A stretch of DNA of 64,000 nt from Phycisphaeraceae bacterium. Its GTDB lineage: Bacteria; Planctomycetota; Phycisphaerae; Phycisphaerales; UBA1924. The position numbers and the translations under genes are program-made. The notes beneath the pieces are model-generated. The model ran no database searches. It saw only the letters and a program-made list of their open reading frames with translations, and was not told the DNA's origin. This document shows, in pieces, positions 35,237 to 45,063 of the stretch (its first letter is position 1; every line of letters begins with the position of its first letter). Location of the stretch: positions 124,001 to 188,000 of the forward strand of contig JAHBXL010000001.1 of the NCBI GenBank assembly GCA_019636495.1, read 5' to 3'.

Positions 35237-37171
35237 TCATCGACTCGTACCGCTGAACAGGTTCGACTCGCCCACCCCGGACACCACGGGCCCACGACCA
35301 TCTGGTTCCATGCCGAGGGATCTCAGCGTCGCCAGTGCAGAGCGGATCTGCGCCGCCTTGAACTTGGCTTTCTCCTCGCTCCACTCAAAGAAGGTCTCGA
35401 TGATGGCGGCCTCGGTCACGGGCTTGCCTGCTGCGATCAGACCATTCCACGCGGCGTGCGCCGTCGCGTGCAGTTCGGCCGTGTCGGAGTCCCAGTTGAC
35501 GAACATGCTCATAAACCGCTCGAATTCCACGGCCCGAGCCGCGACCAGCCCCTTCGCCTTCGCGGCGGCCTCCGTGATGCGGTCGCCGGCGCGATACCGC
35601 GAAGAAGATCGCTGCCCCGATGCCAACCCGGAGTCGCGGAACCAGCCCGCTTGCGTGGCATACGCCTCAACTTCGTTCTGCCCTTGAGTGTTGAACGGCC
35701 CGGCAGCCTTGCGGAGCGGGGGCGGGTTCTGCTTCGCGCCCAGCAAGGCGGCTGCGAGATATGCACCCTTCGAGATCTTCTTCCGACCAAGCGTGGGGCT
35801 GCCGCCATTGCGACGGACCAACTCGGCCTGAATCGCCGCGATCTCGGGGATGTTCCAGGTCTGGCCGCTAGCACCTCCCATTTGCACCTTCCCAGATTCC
35901 GCGCTCGCGTGCTCCGCTACCGCGCCATCTGACGGGGCAGCCACGTCACGAGACGGACCGACCCTGCCAGCGATCATGGGCGCCGTGCCCGCTGACAGGG
36001 CTGACGCGGCGGACAGAGCGGCTCCGCCCAACTCCCCCTTGAAGGCGCGGTCGAGGATCGCGGGCATGAGGGCTTCGAGCTCCGTGACGAGACCCGGGTG
36101 CTGAGCCTTGATGCCCGTGAGTTTCGCCCGCACTTCCGCCACACGCTCCTGGACCTCCCGCTCGGGCAGCGGCATGACGTAGTTCAGAAACTGCTGTGGA
36201 TTCAGACGGCGACGCCGGACGTTGGTGCCCTTGCTCGTCCCGGACAACTTTGGCCAGACTTCGGGTGACCGGAAGTACACGTCGAGCACGTCTGGCAGCA
36301 CGCGGTCCGTGTTGATCTCGAACACCGGATACTCGGTGGAGACGTAGAGGCCATCGCACTCTGGCGGGATAACGCACAGGGCACCCTCCCACGCCATCAA
36401 CTTCGGATAGGTGAAGTCGCCGGCGCGGACACGAGAGAGCGTGTCGTATGAGAACTCCGCACCGAGCCGCGTCTGCCCGCGAAACATGCCCTTCCCGAAG
36501 CAGTAAATGCCCGCGAAGTGGTACGACTCTGCGGCTTTGACATCAACGTCAGGCGAACGCAGGGTCACAAGCTCGCGCATCGGGGTGGGCGTGGTGGGAT
36601 GTCGCGGATCTGAGAGGATCGATCGGCAGAGTGCGTCCGCCTCCTCGTCGATCTCGCGGCACAACCGCGTTGCTTCGGCCACGCGCGCCGCGGCGGCATC
36701 CAGCGTCACCACGATTCGGTCCTGCTCGTCGGGCAACGGCAGCGGTATCGTGTACGCGAGGACATGGTATGGTCTGATCGCAGAGTAGTTGGTCGACCCG
36801 CGTGCCTTCACCTGCGTCTGGAAGTCTGGAGTGCGCAGGTAGTAGTCCAGAAACTTGCGCCGCAACTTCGACTCATCTATTTGAAACAAAAAGTAGTGGC
36901 TGCTCACGATCGCGCCTGCCAAGTCGTCGGGCACGATCCCGACGCCGCCCATCTTCGCGTCGATCTCGGCTACCAGCAACTCGCCAGCACGACAGACCTG
37001 TTGCTCCTTCGTCTTGACGTCCACCCCGAGGACGCGATCGCGCAGAACGACGCCACGGCCGTTCAACTGAACACGGCAGCGCAGGTAGGTCTCTCGATCA
37101 TCGAGCCGGATGATCTCGGAGCGATGCCGAATGCACTCGCCAAGCGGCGTCTGTGGCCCAGCGTCACTCAT
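35237..37171 (-). CDS. hsdS: Type I restriction-modification specificity subunit with C-terminal extension
   Basis: A 644-residue HsdS. Two target-recognition halves are seen: one near IRPYHVLAYTIPLPLPDEQDRIV and one near LNPQQFLNYVMPLPEREVQERVAEVRA, the usual HsdS conserved regions. After about residue 400 there is a further ~240-residue domain starting at WNIPEIAAIQAELVRRNGG, not present in ordinary HsdS (about 400-450 residues). It fixes the DNA sequence read by the HsdM/HsdR complex. Start overlaps the HsdM stop (ATGA). The extension could regulate or add a further DNA-binding function. Confidence 0.9.
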   Translation of the reverse strand: MSDAGPQTPLGECIRHRSEIIRLDDRETYLRCRVQLNGRGVVLRDRVLGVDVKTKEQQVCRAGELLVAEIDAKMGGVGIVPDDLAGAIVSSHYFLFQIDESKLRRKFLDYYLRTPDFQTQVKARGSTNYSAIRPYHVLAYTIPLPLPDEQDRIVVTLDAAAARVAEATRLCREIDEEADALCRSILSDPRHPTTPTPMRELVTLRSPDVDVKAAESYHFAGIYCFGKGMFRGQTRLGAEFSYDTLSRVRAGDFTYPKLMAWEGALCVIPPECDGLYVSTEYPVFEINTDRVLPDVLDVYFRSPEVWPKLSGTSKGTNVRRRRLNPQQFLNYVMPLPEREVQERVAEVRAKLTGIKAQHPGLVTELEALMPAILDRAFKGELGGAALSAASALSAGTAPMIAGRVGPSRDVAAPSDGAVAEHASAESGKVQMGGASGQTWNIPEIAAIQAELVRRNGGSPTLGRKKISKGAYLAAALLGAKQNPPPLRKAAGPFNTQGQNEVEAYATQAGWFRDSGLASGQRSSSRYRAGDRITEAAAKAKGLVAARAVEFERFMSMFVNWDSDTAELHATAHAAWNGLIAAGKPVTEAAIIETFFEWSEEKAKFKAAQIRSALATLRSLGMEPDGRGPVVSGVGESNLFSGTSR

Positions 37172-39099
37172 GTACTCGCCCCCGCCGTCGCGAGGCCAGC
37201 AGCAGTGTCGGACGAGATACCGAGAATCCCCTTCACTTCATCCATGATCGCGGAGATTCGCATGGACTTCTGCGCGATGCTGTCGGCCAGCGTCTCTGGC
37301 GGCAGGTGCTCCAGCGCCTCCGCGCTGAACGGGTTCTTGATGTCCAGGTTGAAGATCGGCCAATAGATCGCGTCGCCCGCCTCCTGCTCAGCTTTCGCCG
37401 TCGCCAGTTCGGCCTTGGCCTTGTCCTTCAGGGCCTTCTCCCGATCCCACAGTGCATCGACCGCGGATGAAGCGCCGCCAGTCTTTCGAAGTGCGACAGC
37501 GTCGGCCGCCGCCTCGCGGGCCTGTTTCTCGCACAGGCTCGCGCGCTCGCGGGCGGCATCGGCTTCCTTCCAGTGCGGAGCGGCCTTCTTCTTCGCCTCC
37601 GCCACCTTCGCCGCCATGTCCACCTTCCACGCCCAGCCCTTGCCGTTCTCCGCTGTGGTCGACTCCGTCCGCCTGGCCTGCTTGAACCACTTCAGACACG
37701 CCGCGAACTCCTCGAATTGCATGGGCTGCGTCTTGGTGTACTTCTTGCGGCCCTCGGGCAGCGCGAGCTCGTAGTACCAAATCGTCCGCGTCGGCTCCCC
37801 CGCCTCGAAGAAGAGCACGTTGGTGGGGATGGGTGTGTACGGCTCAAAGACACCCTGCGGCAGACGCACCACCGTGTGCAGGTTGTAGTTGAGGATCAGG
37901 TCTTCCTTGATCTTCGCGCACACGCCGTCGCCGAAGAGCGTGCCGTTGGGGACGATGACCGCCGCCCGCCCGGGCTTGGGCGCGCGCCGCAACTTCCTCA
38001 TGATGAGCTGCAGGAACAGCATCGCGGTCTCGGTCGTCTGCATGTCCGCAGGGAAGTTCGAGAGGATGCCGCGTTCCTCTTCGCCGCCGAACGGCGGATT
38101 GGTGAGGATGACATCAACGCGGTCCCTGTCGCCGAGCTCTGTGACCTTCACGTCGAGGGAGTTGGCTGGGTCGATCTGTGGGCGCTCGACGCCGTGGAGC
38201 AACAGGTTCATCTGGCAGAGCAGGTAAGGCAGAGACTTTGGCTCTCCGCCGCGGATCGACGTGGACTGGAGGGTTTCACGCTGCTGAACGCTCTTAGCCT
38301 GCTTCTGGAGGTGGCTGAATGCCTCGACCAAGAACCCACCGGTGCCGCACGCGGGGTCGAGCACGACCTCGCCGAGGCGAGGGTCCACCGCCTCGACCAT
38401 GAACCGCACGACGGGTCGCGGCGTGTAGAACTCGCCGGAGTCCCCGGCGGCGTCCCGCATCTCCCGCAGCATGGACTCGTACAGGAAACCAAGCGTGAAC
38501 AGTTCGTCCTGCTGCAGGAAGTTAATCGAGTTGACGGCATTGATCACGTCGCGGAGGAGGTATCCAGACTGCATCCGGCTGGTGATGCCGCCGCCGGTGC
38601 CGTCCGCGCCGCCGAACACCGTGCCGATGACCTGCCGACGGCTGCCTTTGCCGTTCTGGAGCGTGCCCAGGTACTTGAGGAGTCCGGGTCCCTCTGTGCC
38701 GTCGGGCCGCCTGGTCTTCTCCTGCGTGATGAACGACAGCAGCTCGGGGCCGGTGATCCCGTTCTCCTTCGCCGCCCAATCCCGCCAGCGGTATGGAGAC
38801 TCGATGGCTGAGTGGTACCGCGCCTTCTTCATCTTGGCGTCGGATTCTTCGATCTGCTCCATGTCGTCGAGGAACTTCAGGAACATGATCCAGGTGAGCA
38901 TCGGCAACCGATCGAGGTCACCGTTGAGGCCCTTGTCTTTCCGCATGATCTTGCGGCAGGACTTCACGACGCTGCCCAATCGCTCGGCTGTGGTCGGCGG
39001 CGTCGTCGCGGTCTTCGGCTTGCGGCCGCGTTTCGTTGCGGACGGATCGCTCGCGCTGGCGTCAGGTGCTGATTCAGGCTTTCGAGTCTTCTTTGCCAT
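37168..39099 (-). CDS. hsdM: Type I restriction-modification methyltransferase subunit
   Basis: A 643-residue N6-adenine methyltransferase. SAM-binding motif I DPACGTGGFLVEAF, catalytic motif NPPFGG (N-P-P-F), and an N-terminal coiled-coil helical bundle (ERLGSVVKSCRKIMRKDKGLNG). The C-terminal ~150 residues are Lys/Glu/Ala-rich and helical (AAKVAEAKKKAAPHWKEADAA). It modifies host DNA at sites chosen by HsdS and is part of the restriction complex. It lies 74 nt after hsdR and overlaps hsdS. Confidence 0.95.
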   Translation of the reverse strand: MAKKTRKPESAPDASASDPSATKRGRKPKTATTPPTTAERLGSVVKSCRKIMRKDKGLNGDLDRLPMLTWIMFLKFLDDMEQIEESDAKMKKARYHSAIESPYRWRDWAAKENGITGPELLSFITQEKTRRPDGTEGPGLLKYLGTLQNGKGSRRQVIGTVFGGADGTGGGITSRMQSGYLLRDVINAVNSINFLQQDELFTLGFLYESMLREMRDAAGDSGEFYTPRPVVRFMVEAVDPRLGEVVLDPACGTGGFLVEAFSHLQKQAKSVQQRETLQSTSIRGGEPKSLPYLLCQMNLLLHGVERPQIDPANSLDVKVTELGDRDRVDVILTNPPFGGEEERGILSNFPADMQTTETAMLFLQLIMRKLRRAPKPGRAAVIVPNGTLFGDGVCAKIKEDLILNYNLHTVVRLPQGVFEPYTPIPTNVLFFEAGEPTRTIWYYELALPEGRKKYTKTQPMQFEEFAACLKWFKQARRTESTTAENGKGWAWKVDMAAKVAEAKKKAAPHWKEADAARERASLCEKQAREAAADAVALRKTGGASSAVDALWDREKALKDKAKAELATAKAEQEAGDAIYWPIFNLDIKNPFSAEALEHLPPETLADSIAQKSMRISAIMDEVKGILGISSDTAAGLATAGAST

Positions 39100-39173
39100 C
39101 GCGGTGTTCAGTTCATCGGTGAGGTCGGAGGAGCGGGGGAGGAGACGAGGGACAGGGGCGGGTTGTAGGACAG

Positions 39174-41552
39174 CTACGCGGCATAGAGAAGGGTCTGCAA
39201 CTCACGGACGGCGTCCATGAGCCGGTCTTCGCCGCCGAACAGGCGGGCGATCTGAAGGGTGTTTCCGTGCGCGTTGATCGGCGGGAGCTTGAGCACTTCG
39301 GGCAGCGAGAACTCAGCGAGTCCATGATCAGTGTACTTGTCCAGCAGTTCGTCGAGGATCGCCCTCGCCTCGGGGGCGTATTGCTCGAAGAAGTCCTTTT
39401 TCTCCGACCGCAGGCGACGTGCGCGCTCGCGACGCGTGCGCAGAGGGGCGTTGAACGCGAGGTAGCACAGCAGGTCCAGCGGGTCCGCGTCGGGCTGGTT
39501 GGCGAACTCCGCCAGGTCCTCGAAGCGGATGCCGCGGTCTTCGAGCTTGTCGATCACTTCACGACGCTTGTCGGGGTCGGCCCACTCGGCCCGCAGCTCA
39601 CCAGCGGAGCGGAACAGGGTTCGAACCTTGTCGGCGGTGTAGTCCGTGAACTGGACGACCCGAAGCTGGTTGCCGTCGGGATCGAGTTCGTAGACGAGGT
39701 GGGCTGCAATCTCGACCTGCCCCCCGTCGATAAAGTACCGCTCACGCTTCGGGCCGTCATCATCGCCGTCGATGTCTACGTCGGGCGGGAACACGTCAAC
39801 GATCGTGTCATCCGGTGGCGGCTCCTCAGGGGTAACGACTACCTCTTCCTCGGTAGGCTCGCCATCCTGGTTGATGGCCTGCTCGGTTTCGACCACGGGG
39901 CCACCATCAAACCCAGGGTCCGCAAACAGCCGGGTCGCGGAGCCCGTGTAGTCCAGGATGCTGAAGAACAGCTTGTCGTGGTCGTCGCGCACCCGCGTTC
40001 CGCGACCGATGATCTGTTTGAACTCTGTCATCGAGTTGATCACTCGCACGAGCACGACATTCTGGACTGTCGGCGCATCCACGCCTGTCGTCAACATTTG
40101 AGAGGTCGTCAGAATCACCGGCGTTGCCCGCTCAACGTCCTGGAACTTGCTCAGGTGCGTACGGCCGGTATCGCCCTCGTCCGACGTGACCCGGCACACG
40201 TAGTCGGGGTGCTGCTGCACGAGGTCGGCATTGGCGTTGTTCAGGGCTCGCCGCATCTCGTCCGCGTGGTTCTGGTCCACGCAGAACACGATGGTCTTCG
40301 CGTAGCGATTCGTCTTCTTCAGATACTCAGTCAAGTGCTTAGCGACGGCCTCCGTGCGGGCACGAAGCGCTACGCGGCGCTCGAAGTCGTTGGTGTGGTA
40401 CTCCTCGTCGGGAACCTCACGCCCAAAGCGATCGAGCTCGCCTTGCGACGGACGCCAGCCCGCTGCGTCCCATGTGGTCACAACGCGGTGGACGCGGTAG
40501 GGCGCGAGGAAGCCGTCCTCGATGCCCTGGCGGAGGCTGTAGGTATAAATAGGATCGCCGAAGTAGTCGTATGTGTCAGCGTTGTCATCGCGACGGGGCG
40601 TCGCGGTCATTCCGATCTGGCAGGCGCCGCTGAAGTGCTCCAGGATCTCGCGCCAACTACCATTCGCGTCGGCGCTACCGCGATGGCACTCGTCTACCAC
40701 GATGACGTCGAAGAAGTCGGGGGGGTAGGACTTGTAGAGCCCGATGCGTCGCTCGTCCTCCGCGATAGCCTGATAGAGCGCGAAGTACATCTCGCGCCCT
40801 TGGCTCGCCTCACCGTTCTCGATCTTCCATCGTGCGTCGCCGAACGGGGCAAAGTCCTTGCCCATTGGATCGTCGACGAGCACGCTGCGGTCGGCCAAGA
40901 ACAGCATTCGCGGGCGGCGGAAATCGCCCGTCCGGTTCCACCGCGACGACCACAGTTTCCAACAGATCTGAAAGGCGACGACCGTCTTGCCGGTGCCGGT
41001 TGCCATCGTCAAAAGCATCCGATCCCGACCCTGCACGGCGCCCTGGATCGCCCGGTTGATGGCGATCTCCTGGTAGTAGCGCGGTACACGACCGCTGACG
41101 CGATTCGCAGGGGTCAGAATTCGAGCAGCGGCTTCGGGCGTGAGCTGCTCCCCAGCGGTCAGCCGCTGCCAAAGCTCATCCGGCGTTGGAAACGTCTCGA
41201 TCTCGCGCTCGAGACCGGTGATGAAGTCGAACTCGAGGATTCCGTGTCCATTGGTGGCGAAAGCGAACTTGAGACCGAGAATCTCGGCATACTCCTTGGC
41301 CTGCTGCAAACCCTGCCCCGGCGTGGCATAGCTTGCCTTTGCCTCGACCACTCCGATCGACACGTCGGTGCGATACCGGAGCAGGTAATCGGCTCGCTTG
41401 CCCGGCCGCCGGCGTCCGCGACGGCCCGCGACGATGATGCGCCCGTCGGTGAACGTGACCTGCTCGTTCAGCCTGTGCGGTTCCGTGTCCCACCCAGCCG
41501 TTTGAAGCTTGGGGACGACGTACTTGCGGCAGGTGTCGGCTTCGTTCGGCAT
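39174..41552 (-). CDS. hsdR: Type I restriction-modification translocase/nuclease subunit
   Basis: A 792-residue HsdR. An N-terminal PD-(D/E)XK-like nuclease is seen as KRADYLLRYRTDVSIGVVEAKASY; then SF2 motifs: I MATGTGKTVVA, II DECH (VIVVDECHRGS), III MTATPRRDD, VI QIIGRGTRVRDD. The C-terminal region is helical. It should translocate DNA and cut unmodified DNA. ATG 41552 is chosen because it fits the EcoKI-type N-terminus MPNEADTCRKYVVPKL; the open frame extends 28 codons further. It is divergent from the DUF262 gene across a 146-bp spacer. Confidence 0.94.
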   Translation of the reverse strand: MPNEADTCRKYVVPKLQTAGWDTEPHRLNEQVTFTDGRIIVAGRRGRRRPGKRADYLLRYRTDVSIGVVEAKASYATPGQGLQQAKEYAEILGLKFAFATNGHGILEFDFITGLEREIETFPTPDELWQRLTAGEQLTPEAAARILTPANRVSGRVPRYYQEIAINRAIQGAVQGRDRMLLTMATGTGKTVVAFQICWKLWSSRWNRTGDFRRPRMLFLADRSVLVDDPMGKDFAPFGDARWKIENGEASQGREMYFALYQAIAEDERRIGLYKSYPPDFFDVIVVDECHRGSADANGSWREILEHFSGACQIGMTATPRRDDNADTYDYFGDPIYTYSLRQGIEDGFLAPYRVHRVVTTWDAAGWRPSQGELDRFGREVPDEEYHTNDFERRVALRARTEAVAKHLTEYLKKTNRYAKTIVFCVDQNHADEMRRALNNANADLVQQHPDYVCRVTSDEGDTGRTHLSKFQDVERATPVILTTSQMLTTGVDAPTVQNVVLVRVINSMTEFKQIIGRGTRVRDDHDKLFFSILDYTGSATRLFADPGFDGGPVVETEQAINQDGEPTEEEVVVTPEEPPPDDTIVDVFPPDVDIDGDDDGPKRERYFIDGGQVEIAAHLVYELDPDGNQLRVVQFTDYTADKVRTLFRSAGELRAEWADPDKRREVIDKLEDRGIRFEDLAEFANQPDADPLDLLCYLAFNAPLRTRRERARRLRSEKKDFFEQYAPEARAILDELLDKYTDHGLAEFSLPEVLKLPPINAHGNTLQIARLFGGEDRLMDAVRELQTLLYAA

Positions 41553-41698
41553 TGGGAAGGGTTGCTGGCTATCCGGGAAACGACATGGTACGGGTTCATG
41601 GCCCTTCCTGCCCAGGAGGCCGGGGTCCTGTACCATCCGCCTTCGATGGATGCCTGCGGCTCCCTGGCCCCCTTTCCGCCATCTGTCTGGGATACCTG

Positions 41699-43594
41699 AT
41701 GAGCAATGACCAATCCATCCAGCGGAAGAGCATCGACGGCAAGGGCAAGACGCTCCGCGAGATCCTGTTCGGCCGGAAGTTCTACATCGACTACTACCAG
41801 CGCGAGTACAAGTGGCAGACCAAGCAGCTGGAGGAACTGGTCAGCGACCTCACCGACGTCTTCTTCCGCAGCTACGAGCCAGGCCACGAGCGCCGCGCCG
41901 TCGCCGGGTACGACCGCTACTTCCTTGGCTCGATCATCGTCAGCCAGAAGGATGGACGCGACTACATAATTGATGGGCAGCAACGCCTCACGACCCTCAC
42001 GCTCCTCCTGCTGTTCTTGATGAAGCGGCAGCAGGCCGCAAAGCAGCAGAACAGCGTCGGGGAGATGATCTACTCAGAGGAGTACGGCGAGAAGTCGTTC
42101 AACGTCGATGTGCCGGAGCGGCGGGCCATCATGCAGGCGTTGTTCGACGGAACCGACATCGACGACGAGGATCTGCCCGAGTCATCGAGAAACATTGTGG
42201 CCCGGTACAACGAGATTGAGGAGCTCTGGCCCGACGAGATCGATGATGCCGCCCTTCCATACCTCGTGGATTGGCTCACCAAGAACGTTCACCTGGTCGA
42301 GATCACCGCCTACTCCGACGATGTCGCCTATACGATCTTCGAGACCATGAACGACCGCGGCCTGTCGCTGTCGCCGACGGACATGCTCAAGGGGTACCTG
42401 CTGGCGAACATCACGGATACCCGTTCCCGCGACGCTGCAAGCGCCGAGTGGAAGCGGATGCTCGCCGAGATGCGGGCACTGGCGCCCGACAACCAGGAGT
42501 ACGACTCCGACTTCTTCAAGGCATGGCTCCGCAGCCAGTACGCCGACAGTATCCGCATCCGCAAGAAGGATGCCCGGCCCGAGGCGTGGGACCGGATCGG
42601 CACGGAGTTCCACCGCTGGGTGCGAGAGCAGGCAGACCGTGTTGGCCTGGCGAAGAACAGCCAGCCGCACTCGCCCGCGTACCGGGATTTCATTACGGCG
42701 GAGATGGCCTTCTACGCGAAGTGGTACATGGTCATCCGCCGAGCGGAGATGCAGCCAACGCCCGGGCTGGAAAACGTCTACCATAACGCCACCCATCAGT
42801 TCACGCATCAACCGACGCTCCTTCTGGCCCCTCTGGTCCGGAGCGATTCGGACGAGGTCATCCGGCTGAAAATGCGGCTGGTTGCCAAGTACGCCGACAT
42901 CTATCTCTCGCGTCGCCTGTGCAACTTCCGTAACTGCGACTACAACTCGCTGCAGTACAACGTCTTTACCGTCGTGCGCGACATCCGGGGCGGCAGCCCG
43001 AAGGAGATCGCCGCGGCGTTGCGCAAGCGGCTCGAAGAGCAGCCCGAGAGGCTCACGGGGTTCGATGGGTTCTACCTGAACCAGTGGAGCCACAAGCCGA
43101 TCAAGCGGCTCCTGGCTCGCATGGCGGACTACATCGAGGTGAGCGGCGGCGGCCAGTCTCGCTACGCGGAGTACATCACCCTTCGCGGCAAGAAGGGCTT
43201 CGAGGTCGAGCACATCTGGCCGAACCACCCGGAGGATTTCCGCGACGAGTTCCAGCACAAGACCGACTTCGAAGACTACCGCAACCGGTTTGGCGGCCTC
43301 CTGCTGCTCCCCAAATCGTTCAACGCCTCCTACGGGGATCGACCCTATGCCGACAAGCTCGAGCACTACTTTGGACAAAACGCCCTGGCCAAGTCGCTGC
43401 ATCCTCGGGCCTACGAGCACAACCCCGGATTCGTCCGTTTCGTCCGGGATCAGGAGCTTCCGTTCCGGCCGCATGGTCAGTTCAAGAAGGCGGACCTCGA
43501 CGAGCGGCAGGCGCTCTACCGCCGGATCGCGGACCGCATCTGGGACATCGCCTGGCTCGATCGCATCCTCGCCGGCGAGCAGGCCGTGCGCTGA
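41699..43594 (+). CDS. DUF262/DUF1524 protein (GmrSD-type restriction-like)
   Basis: A 631-residue protein. The N-terminal DUF262 domain (ParB/sulfiredoxin-like) shows YQREYKWQTKQLEEL and IIDGQQRLTTLTLL; the C-terminal DUF1524 HNH domain shows EVEHIWPNHPEDF. This order is that of GmrSD and related type IV enzymes, which cut modified DNA using an NTP-dependent DUF262 domain, and it also occurs in other defence proteins. It is divergent from hsdR and probably a separate defence module next to the type I operon. ATG 41699 has a weak ribosome-binding site. Confidence 0.88.
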   Translation: MSNDQSIQRKSIDGKGKTLREILFGRKFYIDYYQREYKWQTKQLEELVSDLTDVFFRSYEPGHERRAVAGYDRYFLGSIIVSQKDGRDYIIDGQQRLTTLTLLLLFLMKRQQAAKQQNSVGEMIYSEEYGEKSFNVDVPERRAIMQALFDGTDIDDEDLPESSRNIVARYNEIEELWPDEIDDAALPYLVDWLTKNVHLVEITAYSDDVAYTIFETMNDRGLSLSPTDMLKGYLLANITDTRSRDAASAEWKRMLAEMRALAPDNQEYDSDFFKAWLRSQYADSIRIRKKDARPEAWDRIGTEFHRWVREQADRVGLAKNSQPHSPAYRDFITAEMAFYAKWYMVIRRAEMQPTPGLENVYHNATHQFTHQPTLLLAPLVRSDSDEVIRLKMRLVAKYADIYLSRRLCNFRNCDYNSLQYNVFTVVRDIRGGSPKEIAAALRKRLEEQPERLTGFDGFYLNQWSHKPIKRLLARMADYIEVSGGGQSRYAEYITLRGKKGFEVEHIWPNHPEDFRDEFQHKTDFEDYRNRFGGLLLLPKSFNASYGDRPYADKLEHYFGQNALAKSLHPRAYEHNPGFVRFVRDQELPFRPHGQFKKADLDERQALYRRIADRIWDIAWLDRILAGEQAVR

Positions 43595-44037
43595 CGTGGC
43601 TGCGTTGCGAACCGGCTCGGACGTTCGGGGCTATCGGCAACCAACCTGTAAACCCGCTCGACCGCTCTCGACCGAGAGTCGAGAGTTTGGCGCGCCACGC
43701 GCGACCCGAAGCCGCGTTCAACGATGCGGTCTTGGCGAAGGTGGCAAACCGGAGAACGGGGTTCGGCTTGCCGTGGGCCGCTAAACTTCGCGGATTCCCG
43801 CGTGGAACTGGCTCGGTGTCGGAGGGGCCCGTGCTACCCGAGCCGTAAACGAACAGGGCCGCGTCGCTTGGACGCGGCCCTTGAAGCTCCTCCACAAAGG
43901 CTCGAACCAACCACCCGCTGGTTGACAGCACCCTGCTGGCTCGACCGCTACGTTCCCCTCTGAACTTGCAGCCCTCACCTGCTCGCCCTACTGACTCCCC
44001 CACGCAACCCCCTCCGGGGGCGGGACCGGAGCCGCCC
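43595..44037. other. 443-bp spacer with two hairpins
   Basis: No gene supported. It holds an 8-bp hairpin CTCTCGAC/GTCGAGAG at 43665-43685 and a GC-rich 11-bp hairpin at 43855-43881, then GC-rich DNA up to the recombinase start. Confidence 0.6.
43855..43881. terminator. GC-rich hairpin, possible terminator
   Basis: AGGGCCGCGTC, loop GCTTG, GACGCGGCCCT forms an 11-bp stem, followed only by TGAAG, so it lacks a T-tract. It sits between the defence genes and the recombinase gene. Confidence 0.4.
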
Positions 44038-44676
44038 ATGATCGCGATTGCCCCTCGTCCCCGCCGCCCCAAGCCCGTCCGCCGCTTCCCGCCCGAGGTG
44101 CTCGCCCCCGACGAGGTCCGGGCTCTGCTCGATGCGTGCAACACGCAAACCCTGCCGGGGCAGCGGAATAGGGCCCTGCTTGCGTTCGTGTACCGCACCG
44201 GCCTCCGCATCCGCGAGGCCCTCGAAGTCCGGCCCAAGGACCTCGATCTCGACCGGGGCGCGGTCCGCGTCCTCTTCGCCAAGGGCGGGCGGTCCCGCAC
44301 GGTGGGGATCGACGCCGGGGGCGTGGCCGAGGTCGCCGCGTGGCTAGCCGTCCGCCAACGGGTGGCAAGCAGGGCGGTCCCGGCGTGGTCGCCGTTCGCC
44401 CCGGTGTTCTGCTCGGCGCACGGCACGCGCCTGACCGAGGCGTACGTGCGCCGGCTGCTGCCCCACCTGGCCCGCCGCGCCGGCATCGCCAAGCGCGTGC
44501 ACGCGCACGGCCTGCGGCACACCCACGCCGCGGAACTGCGGGCCGAGGGGTTCGATATCGGCATCATCTCCAAGCAACTCGGCCACGCCTCGATCGCGAC
44601 CACGGCCCGCTACCTCGACCACATCGCCCCGTGGGCCGTGGTCGAGGCGGTGGGCAATCGGCGCTGGGTGAGTTAG
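44038..44676 (+). CDS. Short tyrosine recombinase (catalytic domain only)
   Basis: A 212-residue protein containing a tyrosine recombinase catalytic domain. First Arg in YRTGLRIREALEV, the H-x-x-R box HGLRHTHAAEL, the QLGHASIATT box and nucleophile Tyr in ARYLDHIAP. The N-terminal DNA-binding arm is only about 45 residues long, so it is shorter than a XerC-type enzyme (about 300). ATG 44038 has GGAG 7 nt upstream. It may integrate cassettes, or be an internally truncated relic. Its 3' end is echoed by a relic 400 bp downstream. Confidence 0.85.
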   Translation: MIAIAPRPRRPKPVRRFPPEVLAPDEVRALLDACNTQTLPGQRNRALLAFVYRTGLRIREALEVRPKDLDLDRGAVRVLFAKGGRSRTVGIDAGGVAEVAAWLAVRQRVASRAVPAWSPFAPVFCSAHGTRLTEAYVRRLLPHLARRAGIAKRVHAHGLRHTHAAELRAEGFDIGIISKQLGHASIATTARYLDHIAPWAVVEAVGNRRWVS

Positions 44677-44691
44677 ACTTGGGCACTCCAA

Positions 44692-45063
44692 ATGCCAGAG
44701 TCGTCGCCGTACAACTGGGATGATGCTCTCAAAGAAGTCGATCGCTTCTACGCGCCGAATCTACCGAATCGCCCCAAGAAGACCGTCGCGCCGAAGCCTG
44801 TTGAACAGGTGCGCTCACGTCGCACGAAACGTGCACCTCAGCAGTGCAAACGCTGCGGCGCGAACGAGGCAGTCAAGCACGAGCTGTTCTGCAACGACTG
44901 TCGAAAGGTCGTAAGGCTCGAGATGGAAGATCGAGGATATCTGCAACCCCTGACACGGAAGCGATCGCCGAGGGCTCGCGATCAGACACAAGCCTTGGAC
45001 ACAGATCCAAGCCCATGGAACGAGAATGCGGTCCGGTCGCTTGAAGATTCTGGAGACCGATGA
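44692..45063 (+). CDS. Small zinc-finger protein, unknown role
   Basis: A 123-residue hydrophilic, basic protein with a four-Cys zinc motif, CKRCGANEAVKHELFCNDC (CxxC-x11-CxxC), at about residues 52-70, and a Ser/Arg-rich tail. It starts 15 nt after the recombinase stop, in the same direction, and its stop overlaps the start of the recombinase relic. It could be a cargo gene captured between recombinase copies. No family recognised. Confidence 0.6.
   Translation: MPESSPYNWDDALKEVDRFYAPNLPNRPKKTVAPKPVEQVRSRRTKRAPQQCKRCGANEAVKHELFCNDCRKVVRLEMEDRGYLQPLTRKRSPRARDQTQALDTDPSPWNENAVRSLEDSGDR

Noticed and set aside
43855..43881. Typical rho-independent terminator
   Set aside because: Strong stem but no T-tract; kept only as a low-confidence terminator.
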